Part shown: piece after piece, positions 1 through 7,997 of the stretch
How positions within the stretch are numbered: position 1 is the first letter of the stretch
How the letters are laid out: every line of letters begins with the position of its first letter
Source of the DNA: Flavobacteriaceae bacterium UBA7433
Lineage (GTDB): Bacteria > Bacteroidota > Bacteroidia > Flavobacteriales > Flavobacteriaceae
Direction of reading: 5' to 3'
Assembly: GCA_002477565.1 (NCBI GenBank)
Contig: DLQL01000007.1
Location: 1 to 26,606 of the forward strand
Length of the DNA: 26,606 nucleotides
Notes under the pieces: model-generated
The model's input: only the letters and a program-made list of their open reading frames with translations
Databases searched by the model: none
Told to the model about the DNA's origin: nothing
Made by a program: the position numbers and the translations under genes

Positions 1-116
1 TTGGTTATTTTATGTTGTTTTGGAGGTTTGTAAATCGACGTTTCTTATCTGCCTATTTTTGAAGAAGATAGGAGCTGAAGTTTTTTTGAAAAAGAATTAT
101 TTTTTTTGAGAATCAA

Positions 117-1370
117 TCAATACCAACGCTTTTTGTTTTTCTTAGACGATGCCGATTTACGGCCTTTTCGGTGGGGACTGCCTTGTTTCTTATGCACTTC
201 TGGTTTTGCTTTTGGATCGAGCGGATACGGATGTTCCTCCTCGACTGTAATATGGGTGTTGATTAGTTTTTGAATGTTGGCCAAATAGTTCTTTTCATCA
301 GCAGAGCAAAAAGAATACGAGGTTCCCAACTCGCCTGCCCTTCCTGTTCTCCCGATTCGATGGACATAGGTTTCGGGTACATTTGGCAAATCAAAATTAA
401 CAACTGCGTCCAAGTCTTTGACATCAATACCTCGAGCTGCGACATCTGTAGCTATCAAAATATTGAGATCCCCTTTTTTGAATTTTTGCAGGGCCAGTTG
501 CCGTTCGCTTTGTGGTTTGTCTCCGTGAATGCTATCTACTTTGTACCCGTTTTTTTTAAGTGTTTTCTCAAGTTTTGCAACTCCAAATTTGGTGCGCCTA
601 AAAATAAGGATGTTTCCTTTGATTGTATTTCGAAGAAGGTGCAAACACAACTCCATTTTTTTTGGCTTTGGTGTATAAAAAACGACTTGGCTGACATTTT
701 TTGCCACTGAAGATGTAGGAGAGACAGCTACCGTTTCAGGCGCATTTAAAATAGAACTCGCCAACTCAATAACTTTGTGAGGCATCGTTGCAGAAAACAA
801 CAATATTTGTTTTTTTTCTGGACAGAGTCGCTCGATCTTTTTGACATCGTCGATAAATCCCATGTCCAACATCAAATCTGCTTCGTCCAAAACAAAGGTT
901 TCTACAAAGTCTAAGTTTACCAATGCTTGCTTGTGAAGGTCCAACAACCTTCCTGGAGTCGCAATTAAAATGTCTGCCCCTTTTTCCAAAAGTTCTTTCT
1001 GGGGTTCGATAGAGGTACCACCAAACACAAGTGCGGTTCTTAAATTGGTGAATTGGGCATAGGATTTGAAGTTTTCTTCGATCTGAATGGCCAGTTCGCG
1101 TGTGGGACTTACGATCAAAGCTCTGATTTTCTTTCCCTTTTTTGGAGCGTCTTGTCTGTCAAACAACAACTGTAAAATAGGCAGCGCAAAGGCGGCTGTC
1201 TTTCCAGTACCTGTTTGCGCAGAAACAATCAGATCTTTCTTGTCCAAAATCGAAGGAATGGCTTTTTCTTGCACCAAAGTAGGTCTTTCGTAGTCCATGG
1301 CCGCAATGGCACGTAAAATGGGTTTGTTGAGTTGTAAATCTTTAAAATTCATACGTGTCGGTATTGTCAT
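117..1370 (-). CDS. DEAD-box ATP-dependent RNA helicase (RhlE-like)
   Basis: An ATP-dependent RNA helicase that remodels RNA, probably in ribosome assembly or mRNA turnover in the cytoplasm. All superfamily 2 motifs are visible: a Q-motif region around residues 9-37, AQTGTGKT (51-58), PTREL (89-93), ATPGR (137-141), DEAD (162-165), SAT (193-195), ATDVAARGID (307-316) and HRIGRTGR (337-344). A Lys/Arg-rich tail (about 385-417) follows the core, as is usual in RhlE-type proteins, and probably adds non-specific RNA binding. The ATG at 1370 gives 417 residues. A second in-frame ATG at 1352 gives a start closer to the usual family N-terminus just before the Q motif, so the true start may be there. 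The gene begins 6 bases after the stop of the upstream small gene, so the two are probably co-transcribed. The family call is firm; the paralogue is not. Confidence 0.95.
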   Translation of the reverse strand: MTIPTRMNFKDLQLNKPILRAIAAMDYERPTLVQEKAIPSILDKKDLIVSAQTGTGKTAAFALPILQLLFDRQDAPKKGKKIRALIVSPTRELAIQIEENFKSYAQFTNLRTALVFGGTSIEPQKELLEKGADILIATPGRLLDLHKQALVNLDFVETFVLDEADLMLDMGFIDDVKKIERLCPEKKQILLFSATMPHKVIELASSILNAPETVAVSPTSSVAKNVSQVVFYTPKPKKMELCLHLLRNTIKGNILIFRRTKFGVAKLEKTLKKNGYKVDSIHGDKPQSERQLALQKFKKGDLNILIATDVAARGIDVKDLDAVVNFDLPNVPETYVHRIGRTGRAGELGTSYSFCSADEKNYLANIQKLINTHITVEEEHPYPLDPKAKPEVHKKQGSPHRKGRKSASSKKNKKRWY

Positions 1371-1376
1371 TAAAAA

Positions 1377-1610
1377 CTATTCTTCTTCGTAGGCTTTCAT
1401 CTCGGCATCGTAAAAAGCGGTGGCTTCTTCAATATAAGTGGCGACCAAAACAGCAAGTTCTTCTTCGTCACTTCCAATCAGATCGTCCATCATTTCAATT
1501 TCGTCGTCTTTGAGGTTGATAATGAAACGAGGGAATTCTGTGTGAATCACAAAAATAGCGTCTTTGGCACTTCGAGTATTGTCTCCTAATAAAAATTTTG
1601 GAATTTCCAT
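1377..1610 (-). CDS. Small acidic conserved-looking protein of unknown function
   Basis: A 77-residue acidic protein starting MEIPKFLLGDNT, with a central HTEFPRFIINL segment and a Glu/Asp-rich second half that looks helical (about residues 36-77). There is no signal peptide, membrane segment or cysteine motif. I believe very similar short proteins occur in other Flavobacteriaceae, but I cannot name a family and assign no function. It lies 6 bases upstream of the DEAD-box helicase start on the same strand, so the two are very likely translated from one mRNA. The ATG at 1610 is the only sensible start. Coding is supported by the tight spacing and by a composition unlike a random frame. Confidence 0.8.
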   Translation of the reverse strand: MEIPKFLLGDNTRSAKDAIFVIHTEFPRFIINLKDDEIEMMDDLIGSDEEELAVLVATYIEEATAFYDAEMKAYEEE

Positions 1611-1687
1611 GGTTTGTCTATTTCTTTGGTCAAACGAGAAGCGGGCTTTAGACCTTCTTACAACTGGCGTTTGCCCTTATTAAATTT

Positions 1688-1703
1688 GGTCGAATATTCA
1701 ACC
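1688..1703 (-). terminator. Possible terminator hairpin at the end of the MATE gene
   Basis: On the minus strand a 16-base near-palindrome, GGTTGAATATTCGACC, overlaps the MATE stop codon. As RNA it can fold into a 6-bp stem with one G-U pair and an AUAU loop. An A/T-rich stretch follows, but no clean U-run, so this is a weak candidate. Confidence 0.3.
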
Positions 1704-3058
1704 TATTGTTTGATTAATTTTTGAGTGAGTTTGTGGAAGCGAAGGTACAACATAATTGCGGAAGCAGTGAGGCCTACAAACAAACCGATCCAAATACCCA
1801 AAGCCCCCAAAGTGGTATGAAGTCCTAAATAGTAACAGATTGGAAATCCGATGATCCAATAGGCAACAAAAGTGATGTACATGGGTACTTTTACATCTTG
1901 CAGTCCTCGCAAAGCACCGAGAACGACTACCTGAACCCCATCAGAAATCTGAAAAAGACCGGCCACCACCAAAAGGGATGCCGCAATTTTTACAACTTCG
2001 ACATCGTCAATATACAACCACGGCAAAAAGTCTTTGAAAACGATGAATATTAGTGCAAAAAATATATCAATCAGTAACATCAACAAAAAAACAGAACGTG
2101 CTATCCTACGCAATTCTTTGAAATTTTTCAATCCTTTTTGATTTCCCACCCTGATGGTAGCAGCAACCCCAAGTCCAATGGCAATCATAAAGGTCATCGT
2201 GGCCAAATTCAAACTGATTTGGTTGGCGGCCTGTGCATGGGTGCCTAACACCCCCGCAAGTAGAATTCCAGAAGCAAAAATCCCGATTTCAAAAAACATT
2301 TGCAAGGCACTGGGATATCCCAAATCAAAAACTTTCTGAAGTACGTTCTTTTTGATATTTGAAAATCGAATGGGAGAGACAAAACCCGCAAATTCTTTTT
2401 TGCGATGCACCATATACAGCAAGAATCCAAACATTGCAACTCTCGAAATCAAAGTTCCCAAACCGGCTCCCATCAATTCCATTCTTGGAAAACCAAATTT
2501 TCCGTAAATCAAAAGGTAGTTCAACGCGATATTGAGTAGGTTGGCAATAACGGCAGCCCGCATTGCGTATTTGGTCTGTGACATTCCGTCTGCAAATTGT
2601 TTGTAGGCTTGAAAGACCAATAGAGGAAGCATTGACAATGCAAGCATGTCAAAATAAGGCAGGGCGAAAGCGACAACTTCTTCTGGCTGTTGCATCACCG
2701 ACAGCAGGGGTTTCATCAAAAACAAAATCAAAGTCAAAAGAATGCCCAATACAATGGACATGAGAATTCCATGTTGAAAATAACGTTGACCATTTTCAAT
2801 GTTTTTTTCACCGTCAGCTTCCGCCACCAATGGTGTAATGGCCAAGGTAAAGCCGATGCCAATACTAAAGGCAATGAATGCCAAACTATTGACCAATGAC
2901 ACAGCGGCAAGGGGCGCTGGTCCCAACTCTCCTACCATGACATTATCTGCAAAACCAACCAAAACATGCCCCAATTGGCCGAGCATCACAGGATAAGCCA
3001 ATGTGATGTTTCTCCTGAACTCTGAGGTGTATTGGTACCAATTTAATCGTACTTTCAT
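1703..3058 (-). CDS. MATE family multidrug/Na+ efflux transporter (NorM-like)
   Basis: A cytoplasmic-membrane exporter expected to extrude drugs or cationic metabolites in exchange for Na+ or H+. The 451-residue length matches NorM-type MATE proteins (about 450-460). Hydrophobic segments spread along the protein fit 12 transmembrane helices in two repeats. The N-terminal half has the characteristic run with YPVMLGQLGH, DNVMVGELGP and AAVSLVNSLAF, and a matching pattern recurs after about residue 240 (GYPSALQMFFEIGIF). The ATG at 3058 places the first helix after a short cytoplasmic leader, as expected. A TAnnTTTG -7 box lies just upstream, so it probably has its own promoter downstream of bshC. 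The substrate cannot be read from sequence. Confidence 0.93.
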   Translation of the reverse strand: MKVRLNWYQYTSEFRRNITLAYPVMLGQLGHVLVGFADNVMVGELGPAPLAAVSLVNSLAFIAFSIGIGFTLAITPLVAEADGEKNIENGQRYFQHGILMSIVLGILLTLILFLMKPLLSVMQQPEEVVAFALPYFDMLALSMLPLLVFQAYKQFADGMSQTKYAMRAAVIANLLNIALNYLLIYGKFGFPRMELMGAGLGTLISRVAMFGFLLYMVHRKKEFAGFVSPIRFSNIKKNVLQKVFDLGYPSALQMFFEIGIFASGILLAGVLGTHAQAANQISLNLATMTFMIAIGLGVAATIRVGNQKGLKNFKELRRIARSVFLLMLLIDIFFALIFIVFKDFLPWLYIDDVEVVKIAASLLVVAGLFQISDGVQVVVLGALRGLQDVKVPMYITFVAYWIIGFPICYYLGLHTTLGALGIWIGLFVGLTASAIMLYLRFHKLTQKLIKQ

Positions 3059-3074
3059 TTTGATAATTGAACTG

Positions 3075-3082
3075 CAAAGTTA
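3075..3082 (-). promoter_or_regulatory. Putative Bacteroidota -7 box for the MATE gene
   Basis: TAACTTTG on the minus strand matches TAnnTTTG and sits 16 bases upstream of the MATE ATG, which would give a very short leader. No convincing TTG -33 element is at the usual 17-23 base spacing, so the call rests on the -7 box and its intergenic position. Confidence 0.4.
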
Positions 3083-3122
3083 GCTTCTTTTCTGTTGATA
3101 AAACCATTGCTGCTAGTGGATT

Positions 3123-4715
3123 TTAAATCTCTAAAATAGCAAACGATTGCTCCAAAGGGTGTAGATTTTGCAACAACATGGGAATCAGTTCCGGACCAAC
3201 TTCCAAGTACAACTCTGAAAAATTGACATTTCGCTCTTGCAATCCATTTCTTGGAAACAATTCGTCTTGCAGGTTATTTATGCGGTATAAAACACTGGAC
3301 AATTTCTTCTTTTCCGCTTTTAGCAAACGTTTTTCAAGTTTTTCGAGACCTTTGAGTTGCTTTTTTTCTTGAGCTCTCAAAGCTCCTTCAAAAGAGGCGT
3401 CCGTTTGCTGAACCAATGGTTTCAAGCCGTTGAAAAGAGATGCCAAGGTTTCTTTTTGGCTTGCAAAATCTAAAGGGAGTTTGGAAAGCTGCTTCGTCTT
3501 CTTCGCGAACAGTTCTTCCTGGGGCAAAAAGAGCTCTGCGGCAGCAAGCTGCAAATGTTGCAATTTTTCGACTTGCTTGGATGCAACCAAAAGGGCAGAA
3601 TTTCGAAGCAACAAAATGGGGTAAGGCGTTTGAAATTCTGCAAAGAGTTCCTTCAATTGCAACCAATACGCCAACTCACCCCCTCCTCCAATACAACAGA
3701 GATTTGGCAAGACCACTTCTTGGTACAAAGGACGCAAAACGACATTGGGACTAAAACGCTCTGGATGCATTTGCAATTCTGCTAAAATTTCAGCTTTGGT
3801 AAAAGTAAGTGCCGTATTGTTTATTTTGTAGTGATCGCCTTCGAGAAGAATCCTTTCTCTTGAATTTTCTCGACAATAAAACAAATTGATTTCTCTTGGA
3901 TTGACTTGGACTTTGTAATTTCCCTCCAAAAAGGTATTTGTCGCTGCAAGTGTTTTTATGGCAACTTGACGCGACAACTCTTTTTGCATAAAAGGAACAA
4001 ATTCTTCTTTCAATAGTTTGTCATCTCCATCCAAAATCACCAAACCGTAATCTCCAAAAAGCTCGTTGACCAAGAAGCGTGTGGCTGCTGTCAAAGTGTC
4101 TTTTTCTAAATAGGCCCTTTGAAATAGGTTTTTTAAATAGGTGGCATTGGCACTGGACCCAATCGCTTTCGAAAAATCTTCCAAAACAGCTTCCAATCCT
4201 TTTGTGTCGTGTCCCCCAACTGCTCCACTGCTTGGAACATCCCAACTAATTCGATTGTTGTTGACGAAAAAATGATTGATCTCGTCAAAGTCATGGTCTT
4301 CCGAAGCCATCCAAAATACGGGTACAAAATGGTTTTCTGGAAATTGTTCCTTCAGCTCTTTTGCCAAATTAAGGGTGCTGACTATTTTGTACAAAAAATA
4401 AAGCGGTCCTGTAAAAAGGTTCAATTGGTGACCCGTAACTACCGTAAATGTCGACGTATCTGAAAGAGAGGCAATGTTGGCTGATGTCAATTTTGATTTG
4501 GAAACATCTTTGTATTGCTGCTCCAAACTTTTGACCAAAACAGTACGGGAATTTTTAGAAAAATGCTTTTTCTTAAGAGCTATCTGATTTTGAAACCCTT
4601 TCTTATCGGGAAAATTGTTGTACAATGAGCGTACCGCTGCTTTCTGATCTAAATAATCACAGATTAGTTTTGAAAAATAGCCAGTTTCTTGAAAGGGGAT
4701 GTGTTTGCGCTGCAT
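3123..4715 (-). CDS. bshC: Bacillithiol biosynthesis cysteine-adding enzyme BshC
   Basis: BshC is the last enzyme of bacillithiol synthesis and joins cysteine to glucosaminyl-malate. Bacillithiol is the low-molecular-weight thiol used instead of glutathione in Bacillota and many Bacteroidota. The 530-residue length fits the family. Recognisable stretches are VVTGHQLNLFTGPLYFLYK (about residues 92-110), PVFWMASEDHDFDEI, and the later VVLRPLYQEVVLPN followed by CCIGGGGELAYW. A Lys/Leu-rich segment near residues 425-480 looks like the family's coiled coil. The ATG at 4715 is the only plausible start and has a TAnnTTTG box about 58 bases upstream. Partners bshA and bshB are not in the window. I am confident of the family; activity is inferred from it. 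Confidence 0.93.
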   Translation of the reverse strand: MQRKHIPFQETGYFSKLICDYLDQKAAVRSLYNNFPDKKGFQNQIALKKKHFSKNSRTVLVKSLEQQYKDVSKSKLTSANIASLSDTSTFTVVTGHQLNLFTGPLYFLYKIVSTLNLAKELKEQFPENHFVPVFWMASEDHDFDEINHFFVNNNRISWDVPSSGAVGGHDTKGLEAVLEDFSKAIGSSANATYLKNLFQRAYLEKDTLTAATRFLVNELFGDYGLVILDGDDKLLKEEFVPFMQKELSRQVAIKTLAATNTFLEGNYKVQVNPREINLFYCRENSRERILLEGDHYKINNTALTFTKAEILAELQMHPERFSPNVVLRPLYQEVVLPNLCCIGGGGELAYWLQLKELFAEFQTPYPILLLRNSALLVASKQVEKLQHLQLAAAELFLPQEELFAKKTKQLSKLPLDFASQKETLASLFNGLKPLVQQTDASFEGALRAQEKKQLKGLEKLEKRLLKAEKKKLSSVLYRINNLQDELFPRNGLQERNVNFSELYLEVGPELIPMLLQNLHPLEQSFAILEI

Positions 4716-4772
4716 TGAAATTTCCTACTTGTCAATCAAGATTTGTATCAGAACAAAATCAAGTCAACATTA

Positions 4773-4780
4773 CAAAGCTA
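4773..4780 (-). promoter_or_regulatory. Putative Bacteroidota -7 box for bshC
   Basis: TAGCTTTG on the minus strand matches TAnnTTTG, lies in the 109-base rimO-bshC gap, and would give a leader of about 50 bases. The expected -33 position holds an A/T-rich stretch without a clear TTG. Confidence 0.45.
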
Positions 4781-4809
4781 AAATAAGATTATTTGTTTAA
4801 ACCTAACTT

Positions 4810-4838
4810 AAAAAAAAGATTGTCCTAGTTGCCAACTA
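4810..4838 (-). terminator. Weak terminator candidate at the end of rimO
   Basis: On the minus strand the inverted repeat TAGTTG-G-CAACTA overlaps the rimO stop and is followed eight bases later by a run of eight T (4817 down to 4810). The RNA stem would be only about 5 bp, so termination is uncertain. Confidence 0.3.
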
Positions 4839-6150
4839 CCGATTCAGGCACTCCGTATAAGTCAAAATCTCCGGCTTCGGTTATTTTTACAGCTACGTAT
4901 TGCCCTAGTTGCACATAGTGTTGTGTCGCATCAATCAAAACCTCGTTGTCTACATCTGGCGAATCAAATTCTGTACGACCGACAAAGTAATTTCCGTCTT
5001 TTTTGTCAAACAGGCACTTGAATGTTTTTCCTACTTTTTCTTGGTTTAGTTCAAAAGAAATTTGGGCTTGTATTTCCATGATTTCAGCAACACGCGCTTC
5101 TTTTACTGCTTCTGGTACGTCATCGTTGAGCGTTCCCGCATGGGTGTTTTCTTCGTGGGAGTAGGCAAAAGCACCCAAACGATCAAAACGCGAATCGATG
5201 ACCCATTGTTTCAATTCTTCAAAAATAGCAGCTGTCTCTCCGGGGTAGCCCACAATCAAGGTCGTTCGAATGGCCATTTCAGGAACCGACTTTCTAAATT
5301 CACGAATCAGATTGACTGTTTTCTCATGGGTGGTACCACGACGCATGGATTGTAAAATTTCTGTGTTGATGTGTTGCAAAGGGATGTCGAGGTAATTGCA
5401 AACTTTTGGTTCTGTTTTCATGACCTCTAAAACATCCAATGGAAATCCTGCAGGAAATGCGTAGTGCAAGCGAATCCATTCAATCCCTTCGACCTTTGCC
5501 AGTGCTTTTAGCAAATCTGCCAAAGCGCGTCTTTTGTATATATCCAATCCATAATAGGTCAAATCTTGAGCAATCAAAATCAGTTCTTTGATTCCTGTTG
5601 CTGCCAATTTAGTTGCCTCTATTACGAGTTCTTCTATGGGGGTAGAAACGTGTTTACCGCGCATCAAAGGAATGGCACAAAAGGAACAGGGGCGGTCACA
5701 TCCTTCAGCAATTTTTAGGTAAGCATAGTGTTTTGGTGTGGTTGTAAGGCGTTCTCCGATGAGTTCGTGTTTGTAATCTGCTTCCAGTACTTTTAAAAGG
5801 TTGGGCAGGTCGTGGGTGCCAAAGTAAGCGTCTACATCGGGGATTTCTTTTTCCAAATCGGGCTTATAGCGTTCGCTCAAGCAGCCTGTCACAAAAACTT
5901 TATCAACTTCTCCCGCTTCCTTTTTCTCAGCGTAATGCAAAATGGTATTGACAGATTCTTCTTTGGCCTTTCCAATAAACCCACAGGTATTGATGACTAC
6001 GATGTTTCCTTCATCATTTTCATCTTCGTGCACAACTTCTTTGTCATTGGCTTTCAATTGGCCCATCAATACTTCAGAATCGTAGATGTTTTTGGAACAT
6101 CCCAAGGTGACGACGTTGATTTTATTTTGTTTTGATGATTTTGTGCGCAT
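4825..6150 (-). CDS. rimO: Ribosomal protein uS12 methylthiotransferase RimO
   Basis: A radical-SAM enzyme that methylthiolates an aspartate of ribosomal protein uS12. The N-terminal UPF0004 domain supplies Cys18, Cys56 and Cys90, the expected ligands of the auxiliary 4Fe-4S cluster. The radical-SAM motif is CDRPCSFC, with Cys151, Cys155 and Cys158. A TRAM domain occupies the last 65 or so residues. The segment VTLGCSKNIYDSEVLMGQL is typical of RimO rather than MiaB. Length (441) is normal. The ATG at 6150 lies 75 bases downstream of the ftsY stop with no visible promoter or terminator between them, so the two are probably co-transcribed, an arrangement common in Bacteroidota. Confidence 0.96.
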   Translation of the reverse strand: MRTKSSKQNKINVVTLGCSKNIYDSEVLMGQLKANDKEVVHEDENDEGNIVVINTCGFIGKAKEESVNTILHYAEKKEAGEVDKVFVTGCLSERYKPDLEKEIPDVDAYFGTHDLPNLLKVLEADYKHELIGERLTTTPKHYAYLKIAEGCDRPCSFCAIPLMRGKHVSTPIEELVIEATKLAATGIKELILIAQDLTYYGLDIYKRRALADLLKALAKVEGIEWIRLHYAFPAGFPLDVLEVMKTEPKVCNYLDIPLQHINTEILQSMRRGTTHEKTVNLIREFRKSVPEMAIRTTLIVGYPGETAAIFEELKQWVIDSRFDRLGAFAYSHEENTHAGTLNDDVPEAVKEARVAEIMEIQAQISFELNQEKVGKTFKCLFDKKDGNYFVGRTEFDSPDVDNEVLIDATQHYVQLGQYVAVKITEAGDFDLYGVPESVVGN

Positions 6151-6225
6151 GTTTGATGGATTAAGGTATGGATGGGCGTTGTGCTAAATGCTTGGTGAAA
6201 ATTTGGTTCGGTGTTTTGAAAATTC

Positions 6226-7179
6226 TCAGTTGAAAAAAGAATCGACAAATTCCATTTTATGAAAGACCTGTAAATCGTCTATCCCTTCCCCCACACCAAT
6301 GTATTTGACAGGTATTTGAAATTGATCGGAAATTCCGATGACCACACCGCCTTTTGCAGTTCCGTCCAATTTGGTTACTGCTAAGGAGCTGACTTCTGTG
6401 GCAAGTGTAAATTGCTTGGCTTGCTCGAAAGCGTTTTGACCGGTTGAGCCGTCTAACACCAAAAGGACTTCATGGGGCGCGTCTGGGACCACTTTTTGCA
6501 TGACGCGCTTTATTTTTGTCAATTCATTCATGAGGTTTACTTTGTTGTGCAAGCGCCCCGCGGTATCGATAATCGCGATATCAGCAGCTTGCGCTACGGC
6601 AGATTTAAGGGTGTCATAAGCCACGGAAGCGGGGTCAGAACCCATTTCTTGCGAAATGATGGATACTCCTACACGATCGGCCCAAACCTTGAGTTGGTCT
6701 ATCGCCGCCGCTCGAAAGGTATCGGCAGCCCCCAAAACCACTTTGTGTCCTTGTTTTTGAAATTGGGCGGCCAGTTTTCCTATCGTAGTTGTTTTTCCTA
6801 CCCCATTGACACCTACTACCATGAGTACATAGGGTTTTTTCCCTACAGGGATTTCAAAATCAGTTGCGCTGTCTCGATTGGTTTCTGACAACAAAGCCGC
6901 GATTTCTTCTTTTAAAATTTGGTTCAAGGCCTCAGTGCCCATGTATTTTTCTTTGGCAACACGTTGCTCAATGCGGTCGATGATTTTCAAGGTCGTTGCC
7001 ACTCCAACATCTGAAGAAATCAGCACTTCTTCCAATTCGTCCAAAACAGTTTCGTCAACCGTTGACCGACCCGCTACTGCTTTGGTCAGTTTTGAAAAAA
7101 AAGTCGTCTTGGTTTTTTCCAAGCCCTTGTCCAAGGTTTCCTTTTTATCAGTGGTAAATATTTTCTTAAAAAAACTCAT
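6226..7179 (-). CDS. ftsY: Signal recognition particle receptor FtsY
   Basis: The SRP receptor GTPase, which docks ribosome-nascent-chain-SRP complexes at the membrane translocon. The N domain (about 1-110) is followed by the GTPase G domain with GVNGVGKT (123-130), DTFRAAA (153-159), DTAGRLHNK (205-213) and TKLDGTAKGG (269-278). The long acidic A domain of E. coli FtsY is absent; only about 20 residues precede the N domain, as usual in this phylum, so membrane contact would rely on the N-terminal helix. A hairpin terminator lies upstream, between DUF4295 and ftsY, and a TAnnTTTG box follows it, suggesting that ftsY-rimO can be transcribed apart from the ribosomal genes. Confidence 0.97.
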   Translation of the reverse strand: MSFFKKIFTTDKKETLDKGLEKTKTTFFSKLTKAVAGRSTVDETVLDELEEVLISSDVGVATTLKIIDRIEQRVAKEKYMGTEALNQILKEEIAALLSETNRDSATDFEIPVGKKPYVLMVVGVNGVGKTTTIGKLAAQFQKQGHKVVLGAADTFRAAAIDQLKVWADRVGVSIISQEMGSDPASVAYDTLKSAVAQAADIAIIDTAGRLHNKVNLMNELTKIKRVMQKVVPDAPHEVLLVLDGSTGQNAFEQAKQFTLATEVSSLAVTKLDGTAKGGVVIGISDQFQIPVKYIGVGEGIDDLQVFHKMEFVDSFFN

Positions 7180-7228
7180 GGGATGGCGGCTGGGTTTGTT
7201 TGTACTCTAAAATTTGGTTAGGTCTCTT

Positions 7229-7236
7229 CAAAAATA
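7229..7236 (-). promoter_or_regulatory. Putative -7 box for ftsY-rimO
   Basis: TATTTTTG on the minus strand matches TAnnTTTG. It lies just downstream of the terminator hairpin and 49 bases upstream of the ftsY ATG. No TTG is at -33, where the terminator tail sits, so support is moderate. Confidence 0.4.
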
Positions 7237-7247
7237 CCTAAATTTTA

Positions 7248-7295
7248 TGGGATAAAATAAAGAAAGCTACTCCCAAATAAATCGGAAGTAGCTTT
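7248..7295 (-). terminator. Terminator hairpin after rpmB-rpmG-DUF4295
   Basis: On the minus strand the inverted repeat AAAGCTACT / AGTAGCTTT forms a 9-bp stem (arms 7287-7295 and 7263-7271), extendable by two G-C pairs past one mismatch. A T-rich tail (CTTTATTTTAT) follows. It sits 20 bases past the DUF4295 stop, where a terminator for the ribosomal-protein operon is expected. Confidence 0.75.
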
Positions 7296-7315
7296 GAGTT
7301 GTAAAAAGGACAAAC

Positions 7316-7468
7316 TTATTTTTTGTTCAAAAAGTCGTTTACCTTTGAAGGGTCCATGATTGCTTCTACAAACGTGTAAGCTCCTGTTTTTGGAGATTTC
7401 ACCATTTTGATTGCTTTCGACAATCTTTTTGAACCTGTCTGTAACGATGCTACTGATTTCTTTGCCAT
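7316..7468 (-). CDS. DUF4295 family protein (50 residues)
   Basis: A short basic protein of 50 residues, beginning MAKKSVASLQTGSKR and ending VNDFLNKK. It matches the DUF4295 family, which in Bacteroidota is found next to rpmG and ftsY. The first half is rich in Lys/Arg/Ser, suggesting contact with rRNA; a role on the ribosome is inferred from composition and neighbours, not shown. The ATG at 7468 is 7 bases after the rpmG stop, and the TAA at 7316 is followed by a strong hairpin. The small size and the conserved position make the call secure even though the function is unknown. Confidence 0.93.
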   Translation of the reverse strand: MAKKSVASLQTGSKRLSKAIKMVKSPKTGAYTFVEAIMDPSKVNDFLNKK

Positions 7469-7475
7469 GTCTTCC

Positions 7476-7658
7476 TTATTTGATTTCTTTGTGAACAGTC
7501 ATTTTCTTCAAGATCGGATTGAATTTTTTCAATTCCATTCTGTCAGGAGTATTTTTCTTGTTCTTGGTTGTGATGTATCTTGAGGTACCCGCTTGTCCCG
7601 TCGCTTTGTGCTCCGTACATTCTAAAATTACCTGAATTCTGTTTCCTTTTTTTGCCAT
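7476..7658 (-). CDS. rpmG: 50S ribosomal protein bL33
   Basis: Large-subunit ribosomal protein bL33, 60 residues, starting MAKKGNRIQVILECTEHK and containing the family pattern TSRYITTKNKKNTPDRMELKK. Only one cysteine is present (Cys14), so this is the zinc-free form that lacks the two CxxC pairs. It lies 28 bases downstream of rpmB and 7 bases upstream of DUF4295, so the three genes form one operon. bL33 contacts the E site of the 50S subunit. The length is normal and the ATG at 7658 is the expected start. Confidence 0.97.
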   Translation of the reverse strand: MAKKGNRIQVILECTEHKATGQAGTSRYITTKNKKNTPDRMELKKFNPILKKMTVHKEIK

Positions 7659-7686
7659 TTCTATCTATTTTTTTAAGAAAAAATTC

Positions 7687-7923
7687 TTATTTGATAAAGC
7701 CTTTTTCTCGAGCTTCTTTAAGTACAGCGCTGATTCCGTTTCTATTGATGTTTTTCAAAGTAGAAGCAGCAATTTTAAGCTTTACCCACTTGTCTTCTTC
7801 TGGAATATAAAAACGCTTTGTAATCAAATTGGCGTTGAATTTTCTTTTTGTTCTATTCAATGCATGGGATACATTGTTCCCTACCATTGCTTTTTTACCT
7901 GTAAGTTCACAAACTCTAGACAT
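7687..7923 (-). CDS. rpmB: 50S ribosomal protein bL28
   Basis: Large-subunit ribosomal protein bL28, 78 residues, starting MSRVCELTGKKAMVGNNVSHA. The family hallmarks NRTKRKFNANL and KWVKLKIAASTLKNINRNG are present. One cysteine (Cys5) remains of the possible zinc sites, so this is probably a zinc-independent form, as for the neighbouring bL33. It is the first gene of the rpmB-rpmG-DUF4295 operon, with a good promoter candidate directly upstream and a leader of about 30 bases, too short for an elaborate autoregulatory structure. Confidence 0.97.
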   Translation of the reverse strand: MSRVCELTGKKAMVGNNVSHALNRTKRKFNANLITKRFYIPEEDKWVKLKIAASTLKNINRNGISAVLKEAREKGFIK

Positions 7924-7959
7924 CTTAAACGCTTTTTAATATTATTTCTAAACGAGGTG

Positions 7960-7991
7960 CAAATTAACGATATTTTATAGATACCTCCAAA
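7960..7991 (-). promoter_or_regulatory. Putative promoter of rpmB-rpmG-DUF4295
   Basis: On the minus strand a TTTG (-33, positions 7991-7988) is followed after 20 bases by TTAATTTG (7967-7960), one base away from TAnnTTTG. It fills the 74-base cinA-rpmB gap and predicts a start about 30 bases before the rpmB ATG. Confidence 0.5.
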
Positions 7992-7997
7992 CAATTT

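Noticed and set aside
1..116. Possible gene or terminator left of the helicase
   Set aside because: Only a 5-bp repeat (CCTAT/ATAGG) and no open frame; nothing supportable.
270..710. Plus-strand open frame of 146 codons
   Set aside because: Antisense to the DEAD-box helicase, with no start context or resemblance.
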